Assembly (NCBI GenBank): GCA_001800515.1
Contig: MGVN01000077.1
Location: 1-10,452 of the forward strand
Length of the DNA: 10,452 nucleotides
Origin: Elusimicrobia bacterium RIFOXYB2_FULL_49_7
Lineage (GTDB): Bacteria > Fibrobacterota > OXYB2-FULL-49-7
Direction: 5' to 3'
The notes beneath the pieces are model-generated. The model saw only the letters and a program-made list of their open reading frames with translations. It had not been told where the DNA came from and ran no database searches. Numbering within the stretch: the stretch's first letter is position 1; every line of letters starts with the position of its first letter. A program made the translations under genes and the position numbers. This document shows positions 1 through 7,381 of this stretch, one piece after another.

Positions 1-618
1 GTTAAAAATTTGACGCTCGGCGCTTCGGTTGTTAAAACATTCAACGAAAGCAATAATCACGCCTCCCTTTTCAATCGTGAATTGTTCTGGCTTCATTGTT
101 TTTCAACCGCCATGTGCTCGCAATTGTTGGCCGCGCATCTTAAAAAGAACCAACCCGAAGACTATTTTCTGGCCGGACTGCTTCATGATATCGGCATTCT
201 GATTGAAGATCAATTCCTTCATGAGGATTTTAAAAATATCTTGGCCTACGGTAAGGAGAAAAAATGCGGGTTGCCTGAAGCGGAAATGGCGGTTCTGGGA
301 TGTACCCATTGCGAAATCGGGGCATTGGTAGCAGAAAAATGGAAAATTCCCTCTTTTCTCCACGCTGTATTGAAACATCACCATCAACCTCTTTTTCTTC
401 CGCAGGATGCACTCCCGGTATCGGACCTCATCCTGCTGACCCATATTGCAGACGGCATTGTCCGCCAAAATGGTCTCGGTGAGTTTTTCACGGGATGGAA
501 AACTTCTTTTCTGCCCGGAACGCCGAACCGCTTAGAACTCTCTCCGGATGCCATTCAATCCATCTTTTCCCGCGTTGTTGTGGAAGCCAAGTCCTTGATG
601 ACAGAGTGGGGACTATGA
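1..618 (+). CDS. HDOD-domain signalling protein, C-terminal part (5' end outside window)
   Basis: The reading frame is open to the first base, so this is the C-terminal 205 residues of a longer protein. The TTG at position 10 is probably internal, not a start. The sequence resembles the HDOD branch of the HD superfamily, which usually acts as a regulatory or scaffold domain in bacterial signalling. Counting from the first codon of the window, the HD-type ligand pattern is well kept: H32, the H62-D63 pair in LLHDIG, H103 in THCEIG, the cluster H126-H128 and D151 in HIAD. No GYP motif follows, which argues against a cyclic-di-GMP phosphodiesterase of the HD-GYP type. Any N-terminal receiver or EAL domain would lie outside the window. 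Its stop overlaps the start of the FapA gene by four bases, indicating co-translation. The family call is solid; the molecular function is unknown. Confidence 0.85.
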   Translation, partial: VKNLTLGASVVKTFNESNNHASLFNRELFWLHCFSTAMCSQLLAAHLKKNQPEDYFLAGLLHDIGILIEDQFLHEDFKNILAYGKEKKCGLPEAEMAVLGCTHCEIGALVAEKWKIPSFLHAVLKHHHQPLFLPQDALPVSDLILLTHIADGIVRQNGLGEFFTGWKTSFLPGTPNRLELSPDAIQSIFSRVVVEAKSLMTEWGL

Positions 619-2474
619 ACCCGTCAACACCCCAGTCCTCCGGACCGGATAATCCCTTCAACCGTCTTGAAGACGAGTTGAATGAGATTGAAATGGCCGA
701 GATTCTTCAGGATAAGACCGAGGACGTTCTTGCGGAAAAAGGATTTATCGGAGACAAACCCGTTGCCATTGAGCGTACCAAACATGTTGAGACCACGGAA
801 AAGGAAAAGCTCCGTTTTGAACCCGGCATGGAATACGAACGGTTTCCCGAAAAAACAAAATTGGAGGAAATCACTTTAGAATCACTCCGTCACCTCAAGG
901 AAATTCCAAAAGGTACGCTCATTGCCACCCGAAAGAAGGATGATAAATCACATTTCTCCAAAGGCATGAACGTCTCGATGGAAATCGCAGAGGGACAGGA
1001 ACGATATGTGGCGGATATTAAAGGCAAAGCATTCATTCACAACAATAAGCTCCATCTCCTGCCAGCCGATGCGGACGCTCATTTTAATCTGAAAATCAGT
1101 CCGGATGGCATGACCGCTTGGATTGACTGTTGGCCGGCCTACGGTTCCGGTAAACCGTTGGATCTCGATATCATCCATGCCGCGTTGGAACAGAATAAAA
1201 TCCACCATGGCATACTGTATGCGGCGCTTAAAAAAATAGTGGAAACAGCAAACGCCTCACAACAACCCATACAAGACGCTGTTATCGCCTCCGGCACACC
1301 GTCGCTTAAGGGTGAAGACGGCCGCATCGACTTTGCCTTCAATATTGCGGAACAGAAACAGGACTTTAAAATTCTGCCCGACGGTCGCATCGACTACCGA
1401 AGCTGCATGAATATCATTACCGCCAAACCGGGTCAACAGCTGGCCAAAGCCGTTGCCCCAAAAGAAGGCCGGCCAGGCTCCACCATTCTCGGCACCCCCT
1501 TGAAGGCAGACCCCGGCAAACCCGCCATCCTGGTGGCCGGGCAAGGCGTCCTGCAGCAAGAGGATAATTATACGGCAGCCATTGAAGGCCATGTCATGCT
1601 CAATGGAAACGTATTGGAAGTACTGCAGGTCTATATCGTCAACGGGGACGTGGATTTTTCAACCGGCAACGTCAGCTTCAATGGGAATGTGGTCATCACC
1701 GGCTCTGTGATGGAAGGCTTTGAAGTCAAAGCAGACGGTGACATCACCATAAATAAAAGCATTGATCCCTGCCGATTGGAGGCAGGCCGAGACATTCAAA
1801 TCAAGGGAGGGGTTCAAGGCCGCGGCAAAGGAATCCTCATTGCCGGCCGGGACATTTCAGTGGAGTATGTCCAAAATGCCCGGCTCGAAGCCCAAGGAAA
1901 CATACAAATACGGAATTTTGCGGTCAATAGCACCCTCTACACCAGCAAAAAACTTTCCATCACTGAAATGCGCGGCATGATTGTGGGCGGAGAAACCTTT
2001 GCCCAACAGGGATTGGAAGCCAAATGTCTCGGCTCATCCGCAGGCACTAAAACCTACATAGAAGTCGGCACGGATTTCCTGGTGGGACGAAAGATTCAGG
2101 AAATGGAACAAACAGCCGCCTTCTGCCGAAACAACCTGGCTAAAATCGAAAACGCACTCCGGCCAGTGGCAGAACTGTTGCTTTCCGCTAATGCGGTCCA
2201 AGGCGATGCCCGAAATGCGATTCTAAAAAAGACATTGGAAAAGAAAAAGCAGTTGGAAACACACGAAAAGACCATACAAGCAAAATTAGATCATTTGAAA
2301 ACCCAATTAATTCAGACCCACCCCTGTTCCATTAAAGTATTGGATACCTGTTTTCCGGATGTCATCATCCGAATCAAAGGCCAAAACATGGTTTTTCAAG
2401 CAGAACGAGAACGCATTATTATACAAGAAAATCCCACGACCGGCGAAATCATGGTTTCACCTTTAATCAAATGA
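615..2474 (+). CDS. fapA: FapA family (DUF342) polymer-forming-like protein
   Basis: A predicted cytoplasmic protein of 619 residues. The middle has the FapA signature: ILPDGRIDY near residue 255, then from about residue 344 GDVDFSTGNVSF followed by short repeats ending in GDI or GRDI. These predict a right-handed parallel beta-helix to about residue 480. A charged helical stretch (about 492-575) looks like a coiled coil, and a short beta-rich tail ends the protein. The first 100 or so residues are acidic and polar and not recognisable. The best-studied homologue, Vibrio vulnificus FapA, links glucose status through EIIA-Glc to polar flagellar assembly; many other homologues are uncharacterised, so a flagellar role is only possible here. 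I chose the ATG at 615, which overlaps the previous stop (ATGA), over an in-frame ATG at 495 lying deep inside the HDOD gene. The gene ends in another ATGA overlap with the kinase. Confidence 0.88.
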   Translation: MNPSTPQSSGPDNPFNRLEDELNEIEMAEILQDKTEDVLAEKGFIGDKPVAIERTKHVETTEKEKLRFEPGMEYERFPEKTKLEEITLESLRHLKEIPKGTLIATRKKDDKSHFSKGMNVSMEIAEGQERYVADIKGKAFIHNNKLHLLPADADAHFNLKISPDGMTAWIDCWPAYGSGKPLDLDIIHAALEQNKIHHGILYAALKKIVETANASQQPIQDAVIASGTPSLKGEDGRIDFAFNIAEQKQDFKILPDGRIDYRSCMNIITAKPGQQLAKAVAPKEGRPGSTILGTPLKADPGKPAILVAGQGVLQQEDNYTAAIEGHVMLNGNVLEVLQVYIVNGDVDFSTGNVSFNGNVVITGSVMEGFEVKADGDITINKSIDPCRLEAGRDIQIKGGVQGRGKGILIAGRDISVEYVQNARLEAQGNIQIRNFAVNSTLYTSKKLSITEMRGMIVGGETFAQQGLEAKCLGSSAGTKTYIEVGTDFLVGRKIQEMEQTAAFCRNNLAKIENALRPVAELLLSANAVQGDARNAILKKTLEKKKQLETHEKTIQAKLDHLKTQLIQTHPCSIKVLDTCFPDVIIRIKGQNMVFQAERERIIIQENPTTGEIMVSPLIK

Positions 2475-3850
2475 ACTTTTTAATAAAAATTAAGGCTATT
2501 TTTCAGAATCTTCGGCTCCCTTGGGTTGTGACTGTCATTTTCCTTGTACTGCTGGTGGGTGGTGTTTTCACTGTCTGGCGAGGCCATCAAACCGAAAAAG
2601 AATTACGCAGCCAAGTGCTGACGACCATCCGTACCATTGCAGCAGCCATCCATCCAGAACAACTTAAACGCCTTCCCGGCACACCGGAAGATACGGCTTT
2701 AGCCGATTATCATTCCATACGGAATCAACTCATCCGTATGAACAACGCCAATCCCGATATCCGGTGGCTATACTTTATGAAAAAAACGGAAAAGGGCTTC
2801 CTTTTCACTCTGGATAACGTACCGGTTGACACCTTCGGGCATACGGAGCCAGGAAAAGTCTATTACGAAGATCCGCCTTCGGAACTACATCACCTTTTAG
2901 AAGGAACCAATGCTGAGACCGTGGGACCTTATACGGACGAATGGGGTACTTTTGTCTCCGGTTTTGCCGTTGTTTCCGATCCTTTAACCGGAGAAACAAT
3001 CCAACTCCTCGCACTCGATATCGATGCAACAAAGTGGCAAGAATTAATCCGAAACGAACAACTTCAACCAATTGCCATAACATTGCTTATAGCGCTTCTC
3101 CTCGCGCTGTTTCACATGATCCAAAATAGGACAAAACAATCGACTATTCTTCTTCGAAAACGAAACCAGGAAATCTTGGATTTTACTACCGTAATAACGC
3201 ATGATTTAAAAAAACCGCTCCAGACCCTTAACATGATTCATGGTATGTGGCAAAAATGCGGCATCCAACCGGATCCGGCACTTTATGAAGACATGCAGAC
3301 CACCTGCCAAGCCGCTCTAAACCAAATGAAGGAGCTTCTGGAAGATATCCTTTCTACGGTTCAACTTCAATTCTCCAATAAGGAATGCTTAAATAAAGAA
3401 AGCGTACTCATCCTACCGCTGCTGTCCGAGATCCGAGATCTATTAAAATATCAGATCAATGAAAAGAAAGCGGACGTAACGATTATCGCGGATGCAGACA
3501 TGGCCTTGTCCGCAAATCGAAAAAGTCTTGAAAAAATGTTTATAAATCTTCTGGGCAATGCCTTGAACTATTCCCACCCGGATAGAACACCGAAGATTGT
3601 CATTAAAGTTACAGCGGAAAACGGAGGTTTTCTCTTTTCCGTGGCCGACAATGGTCTGGGCATTCCGGATAAGGACAAACAGGCCATTTTCAATCAGTTT
3701 TATCGTGGCTCTAATGTACAGGCCACTTCCGGAACAGGATTAGGTCTCTTTATCATCCGCTCCTCGGTGGAGATACATGGCGGAAGAATCTGGCTGGAAA
3801 GTGAAGAAGGACAAGGAACGACCTTCTTCTTCTCCATTCCTCTCCGATAA
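2471..3850 (+). CDS. Membrane-bound sensor histidine kinase with periplasmic Cache-like domain
   Basis: A 459-residue sensor kinase. Hydrophobic segments at about 17-36 and 200-217 flank a roughly 160-residue extracytoplasmic domain with WLYFMKK, VGPYTDEWGT and LALDIDA motifs. This resembles Cache/PDC-like sensor domains that precede kinases or GGDEF domains, but the ligand is unknown. No HAMP domain is evident; the second membrane helix leads quickly to the dimerisation domain. The phospho-accepting histidine is H244 in THDLKKPL. The ATPase domain is complete: N box with N359 and N363, G1 box DNGLG at 393-397, F box near FNQFYRG (407-413) and G2 box GTGLGL at 421-426. No receiver domain is fused and no response regulator gene lies in the window, so the partner is elsewhere or upstream. 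The ATG overlaps the FapA stop (ATGA), and no separate ribosome binding site is visible, so translation is probably coupled. Confidence 0.93.
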   Translation: MNFLIKIKAIFQNLRLPWVVTVIFLVLLVGGVFTVWRGHQTEKELRSQVLTTIRTIAAAIHPEQLKRLPGTPEDTALADYHSIRNQLIRMNNANPDIRWLYFMKKTEKGFLFTLDNVPVDTFGHTEPGKVYYEDPPSELHHLLEGTNAETVGPYTDEWGTFVSGFAVVSDPLTGETIQLLALDIDATKWQELIRNEQLQPIAITLLIALLLALFHMIQNRTKQSTILLRKRNQEILDFTTVITHDLKKPLQTLNMIHGMWQKCGIQPDPALYEDMQTTCQAALNQMKELLEDILSTVQLQFSNKECLNKESVLILPLLSEIRDLLKYQINEKKADVTIIADADMALSANRKSLEKMFINLLGNALNYSHPDRTPKIVIKVTAENGGFLFSVADNGLGIPDKDKQAIFNQFYRGSNVQATSGTGLGLFIIRSSVEIHGGRIWLESEEGQGTTFFFSIPLR

Positions 3851-3919
3851 CCCAAAGCGCCTCAGCCATTTTCCATCCAATCATTGCCCCTCTCGTCCGT
3901 GCAAAACTATTTTAAGTTC

Positions 3920-5116
3920 ATGAAACCAACCCCCTCCATTCGCGGCGGGCTAATTCCCCGTTCCGCCATCCGAAAACTGATCCCGCTTTCCAAAGAAACC
4001 GAGAAGCACGGCATCAAGGTCATTAAACTCAATATCGGTCAGCCGGATGTGGAAACACCGCCGGAATTCTGGGAAGGCGTCCGACACTTCAAGGAAAAGG
4101 TGTTGGCCTATTCCCCTTCTGAAGGGCGACCCGAATACCTCGACGCACTGATTTCCTATTATAGCCGGTTCAACCTTTCCTTTACACGGGAGGATATTGT
4201 CGTCTCCCAGGGGGGGATTGAAGGGGTACTTTATTCACTTATTGCCTGCGCGGATCCGGGAGAGGATATCCTTGTGCCGGAGCCCTATTACTCCAACTAT
4301 CTCGGTACGGCAGCCATGGCTCAGGTGAATTTTATTCCCTTTACCACCCGGGCGGAAAACGGATACCACCTTCCGGAACGCAGCATTATCGAGAAATGCA
4401 TTACCAAAAAAACACGGGCCATTCTCTTTTCCTCGCCCGGCAATCCCACCGGCTGTGTGTATACCCGCGCTGAAATGGAATTACTTGCAGACATTGCCCA
4501 AAAGCATAATCTGTTTTTGATTAGCGATGAAGTCTATCGTGAATTCATTTATGGCGACACAGAAGCGGTCAGCATCTTTCACATTCCGGGCATAGACGAC
4601 CATGCGGTTATGCTCGATTCCGCCTCCAAACGGTACAGTGTCTGCGGTTCCCGGGTAGGCAGCATCATCAGCCGAAACAAACCCTTTCTGGATGCGGTCC
4701 GCGCCCTGGCCACAGTCCGCTTGTCCGCCCCCACACTCGATCAGCTTGGAATCGCCAACTGCATCAATACGCCGGACAGCTATTTTATCCGTGTCAAAGC
4801 CGACTATAAAGCGCGACGCGATATCGTCGTGGATGCTCTTTCTGCGTTGCCGGATGTGGTCTGCCATCGACCGGAAGGCGCCTTTTATGTGATGCTTAAA
4901 CTTAAAGGAATCGATACCGAGGTTTTTGCAAAATGGCTGCTCACGGACTTTTCACATAAAGGCGAAACCGTGCTTTTATCCCCAGGTGCAGGTTTTTACG
5001 CCACCCCCGGACTGGGTCGAGATGAAATTCGTATTGCCTATGTGTTGGAATGCGGTATTCTAAAACGGGCCATGGAAGCGCTGATCGAAGCGATTCGACA
5101 ATTTCGGTTGCTTTAA
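3920..5116 (+). CDS. PLP-dependent class I/II aminotransferase
   Basis: Fold-type I aminotransferase of about 398 residues, cytoplasmic, expected to move an amino group between an amino acid and a 2-oxo acid. Numbered from the ATG at 3920, the core residues are all present: N175 in PGNPTG, D203 and Y206 in SDEVY, the cofactor lysine K237 in SASKRY, and R371 in EIRIAY, which should bind the substrate carboxylate. The N-terminal motif KLNIGQPDVETP is typical of aspartate/aromatic-type aminotransferases; the exact substrate cannot be read from sequence. The start is uncertain: in-frame TTG (3884) and GTG (3899) codons lie upstream and none has a convincing ribosome binding site. ATG 3920 fits the usual start of the family best. 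It follows the kinase by 69 bases and may be read from the same transcript, but nothing ties it functionally to that module. Confidence 0.9.
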   Translation: MKPTPSIRGGLIPRSAIRKLIPLSKETEKHGIKVIKLNIGQPDVETPPEFWEGVRHFKEKVLAYSPSEGRPEYLDALISYYSRFNLSFTREDIVVSQGGIEGVLYSLIACADPGEDILVPEPYYSNYLGTAAMAQVNFIPFTTRAENGYHLPERSIIEKCITKKTRAILFSSPGNPTGCVYTRAEMELLADIAQKHNLFLISDEVYREFIYGDTEAVSIFHIPGIDDHAVMLDSASKRYSVCGSRVGSIISRNKPFLDAVRALATVRLSAPTLDQLGIANCINTPDSYFIRVKADYKARRDIVVDALSALPDVVCHRPEGAFYVMLKLKGIDTEVFAKWLLTDFSHKGETVLLSPGAGFYATPGLGRDEIRIAYVLECGILKRAMEALIEAIRQFRLL

Positions 5117-5141
5117 CATCCCAAGCAAGGTCGAGGGATGT
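5116..5141. terminator. Possible weak bidirectional terminator hairpin
   Basis: Between the convergent aminotransferase and permease genes, a 7-bp perfect inverted repeat (ACATCCC at 5116-5122 and GGGATGT at 5135-5141) flanks a 12-base loop. Its first base is the last base of the aminotransferase stop codon. No T-run follows on either strand, so it is not a classic intrinsic terminator. The location is right for one; the structure is only suggestive. Confidence 0.3.
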
Positions 5142-5150
5142 CGAAGCGCC

Positions 5151-6224
5151 CTACCCTACATCACCCCAATAGCGGCGATTCTCTTCCAATCCGGTTTTAA
5201 AATGGCTTTCAAACATAGCCCAGACCGAAATGAAAAAGGCGGCCAGAACAGGCCCCACAATCACTCCGATGGTCCCAAGCCACACCAGCCCCCCCAGCGT
5301 GGAAATCAGAATCATAGCCGGATGAAGATCCGATCGATTACCGATGATGGCCGGCTTAATCACATACTGACTGATGAGAACAAAGACCACCCCTGCGATT
5401 AACACCGCGGAAGCGGAATAATGGCCCATATACAACTTGTAAAGCGCAATCGGCAGCAAAACCAGGTTGGTACCCACAATGGGCAGAATGGACAGAATCA
5501 ACATAATGAAGACCCAAATCATGGGTGCCGGAAAATGGATAAGCGTAAAGATGACCCCGCCCACCGCCGCTTCCATGACTGCAATGAAAAGAAGTCCCTT
5601 GATGGTGGCGCTGGTAATGGACTTGAAGCGGGTGATGAAAATATCCTGATCCCGGTATTTCAGGGGCAACAGGGAACGGATTCGATGGACCAATTCCTGA
5701 CCGTCGATAAAAAAAAAGAAAAGCAAAATCAGGACAATCAGAAAATTAAAAACCATCCGTGTTAGATTCATAAAAGCATTCTGGGTGATGGGCAGAATGA
5801 TGCTGGTCAACCGGTTCAGAGAATCCCCCAACCATCGCTGAAAATCAAAAGCACTGATCTGTTCTCGATAGTCGTTCAATAAGGTGAACCCTGCCAGCAA
5901 TTCTCGTATATCCGGCAGTTTTTCAATATTATTTTGCAGAAAATGAAGATAATCTCCGACTTCCTGTATGATGAGAAAACCCATCACCGTAATAGGCACA
6001 ACCACCCCAAGGGCCACCACCAAAGTCGTTATCGCAGCAGAGAGGTGTTTTCGTCCCTTGGTCTTTTTCGTGAGAAAGTCATATACCGGCATAAAAACGG
6101 TTGCCAGAACCGCCGTCACAATGAGATCAATGAGGAAGGGGGAAATAACCTTGAAAAAAGCGGTGGTCAAAGCAATGAGAAGAAAAAAGAAAAAATAGGA
6201 ATTCACTTTTTGGGGTTGCATCAT
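5151..6224 (-). CDS. AI-2E family transporter (PerM/UPF0118-type permease)
   Basis: A 357-residue integral inner-membrane protein. Hydrophobic segments lie near residues 11-45 (two helices), 64-86, 155-173, 207-230, 235-262, 272-292 and 303-337, giving the roughly eight-helix pattern of the AI-2E exporter family, with the usual long soluble insert between the third and fourth hydrophobic regions (about 88-150). Family signatures are visible: FIDGQEL at 172-178 followed by the LLP motif, ILSILPIVGT near 243-252, and HPAMILISTLGG with GTIGVIVGPVLAAFF near the C-terminus. The family was named after a member (TqsA) that affects autoinducer-2 export, but others act as ion or unknown transporters, so the substrate should be left open. 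It starts with two consecutive ATG codons and no clear ribosome binding site. It is divergent from the DUF362 gene and convergent with the aminotransferase. Confidence 0.92.
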   Translation of the reverse strand: MMQPQKVNSYFFFFLLIALTTAFFKVISPFLIDLIVTAVLATVFMPVYDFLTKKTKGRKHLSAAITTLVVALGVVVPITVMGFLIIQEVGDYLHFLQNNIEKLPDIRELLAGFTLLNDYREQISAFDFQRWLGDSLNRLTSIILPITQNAFMNLTRMVFNFLIVLILLFFFFIDGQELVHRIRSLLPLKYRDQDIFITRFKSITSATIKGLLFIAVMEAAVGGVIFTLIHFPAPMIWVFIMLILSILPIVGTNLVLLPIALYKLYMGHYSASAVLIAGVVFVLISQYVIKPAIIGNRSDLHPAMILISTLGGLVWLGTIGVIVGPVLAAFFISVWAMFESHFKTGLEENRRYWGDVG

Positions 6225-6310
6225 AAGGTTTAAATATAATTATTCTTGAGCTAATAATTATATTTTCAAATGAAATATTCCGGAAAATCATTTAAAATGG
6301 AACAACGCTT
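6225..6310. promoter_or_regulatory. AT-rich divergent promoter region
   Basis: This 86-bp spacer separates two divergent starts and must hold promoters for both. It is strikingly AT-rich compared with its surroundings. A perfect TATAAT occurs on the + strand at 6235-6240 and on the - strand at 6257-6262, each inside one arm of the inverted repeat. Neither has a good -35 box at 16-18 bp, so promoter assignment is tentative. On the + side only a weak ribosome-binding-like stretch precedes the ATG at 6311. Confidence 0.5.
6232..6265. repeat. Perfect 13-bp inverted repeat, 8-bp spacer
   Basis: AAATATAATTATT at 6232-6244 is the exact reverse complement of AATAATTATATTT at 6253-6265, separated by CTTGAGCT. 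It sits in the middle of the divergent spacer and covers the candidate -10 boxes of both directions. It could be an operator for a dimeric regulator, a symmetric promoter core or an RNA hairpin in the 5' leaders. Because the arms are all A and T, chance symmetry is easier than for mixed sequence, and the hairpin would be weak. Confidence 0.6.
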
Positions 6311-7381
6311 ATGAAAAGTCCTGTCTTTCTGATCCGAGCCAGCCACGATGAGGGGCCTGAACGCATTGAGAAAAAACTGAAACGGCTGCTGACCGATGCC
6401 GGTTTTGACAGCCTGATTCCGGAAAAAGGGCTGGTGGCAGTCAAAACCCATTTCGGCGAAAAAAAGAGCGTAACCCATATTCCACCCCACTTTTTCAAGC
6501 CCATTTCAGCCCGAATCAAACAGGCGGGTGGTCGTCCCTTTCTCACGGAAACCAGCACGCTCTACAAAGGCAGCCGGTCAGACGCGCTTTGCCACACCCT
6601 CCATGCTCTGGACCACGGCTTCTCAGTGGAAAACACAGGCATGCCCATTGTCATGGCCGACGGCCTGAAAGGAGAATGGGAAAGTGAGGTGGCTCTACCC
6701 AAGCGGCCGGATAAAAAGGTAAAGGTGGCAGGCATGATAACACGCATTCACGCCTTGGTTTGTGTTTCCCATCCTACCGGCCATATCGCCCTGGGCTATG
6801 GCGGCGCTATTAAAAATCTCGGCATGGGCTTATCCAGTCGAAAAGGAAAGCTGACCATGCACTCCAGCATCAAACCTTCTATTGATTCCGAACGATGTAC
6901 AGGTTGCAAACATTGCATGAACTGGTGTCCGGAAAACGCCATTACTTTAAACGGCTACACCGTGGTTATCGATGAATCCAAATGTATCGGTTGTGGGGAA
7001 TGCCTGACCGAATGCCGGTTTGATGCAGTTCGTTATAACTGGGAAATGGACAAGACTGAAATACAGAAACTGACAGCCGAACATGCTGTCGGCGTAACGA
7101 ACGGAAAGCCTTGTTTTTATATCAATTACGCGATTCGCTTCACGAAAGACTGCGACTGTTACGGCACAGCAAAAGAGGCCATTTTAAAGGATATTGGTAT
7201 TTTCGCCTCGCAAGATCCGGTAGCCATTGACGAAGCCTGCATCACCCTCCTGGAAGCTCAGGCAGGAAAACCACTTTGCGATATCACCTACCCTGATCGG
7301 GATGTTCGAATTCAAACCCGTTATGGGGAAGCTATCGGACTGGGTAGTCGGGACTATGAACTCATTGAAGTCGCGCTATGA
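6311..7381 (+). CDS. DUF362 domain protein with two [4Fe-4S] ferredoxin motifs
   Basis: A 356-residue cytoplasmic iron-sulfur protein. Residues 1-185 and about 255-356 form the DUF362 region, including KTHFGEK near 45-51, the glycine-rich LGYGGAIKNLGMGLSSRKGK (161-180), CDC at 281-283 and the ASQDPVAIDEA motif near 299-309. Between them lies a ferredoxin-type insert with two complete clusters: C196-x2-C199-x2-C202-x3-C206-P and C225-x2-C228-x2-C231-x3-C235. The second lacks the usual proline after its last cysteine (arginine instead). Such proteins are common in anaerobes and often annotated as 4Fe-4S binding proteins; their reaction is not established, though electron transfer is a reasonable inference. 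The ATG at 6311 is the first good start after the divergent spacer. The stop overlaps the next gene's ATG by four bases (ATGA), so it is translationally coupled to the HAD phosphatase. Confidence 0.92.
   Translation: MKSPVFLIRASHDEGPERIEKKLKRLLTDAGFDSLIPEKGLVAVKTHFGEKKSVTHIPPHFFKPISARIKQAGGRPFLTETSTLYKGSRSDALCHTLHALDHGFSVENTGMPIVMADGLKGEWESEVALPKRPDKKVKVAGMITRIHALVCVSHPTGHIALGYGGAIKNLGMGLSSRKGKLTMHSSIKPSIDSERCTGCKHCMNWCPENAITLNGYTVVIDESKCIGCGECLTECRFDAVRYNWEMDKTEIQKLTAEHAVGVTNGKPCFYINYAIRFTKDCDCYGTAKEAILKDIGIFASQDPVAIDEACITLLEAQAGKPLCDITYPDRDVRIQTRYGEAIGLGSRDYELIEVAL

Noticed and set aside
495..614. In-frame upstream extension of the FapA protein from an ATG at 495
   Set aside because: It would overlap the HDOD coding sequence by over 120 bases, and the extra residues show no family resemblance; the ATGA-coupled ATG at 615 is the natural start.
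4481..4867. 128-codon open frame on the minus strand inside the aminotransferase gene
   Set aside because: It lies wholly within a gene with complete catalytic motifs; the antisense protein has no recognisable domain.
5421..5765. 114-codon + strand open frame opposite the AI-2E permease
   Set aside because: Its Gln, Asn, Lys and Asp rich sequence is the typical antisense image of hydrophobic membrane-protein codons.
6297..6314. Five-codon micro-ORF (ATG to TGA) overlapping the start of the DUF362 gene by ATGA
   Set aside because: A leader peptide for translational coupling is conceivable, but it has no ribosome binding site or regulatory codon run and is short enough to arise by chance.
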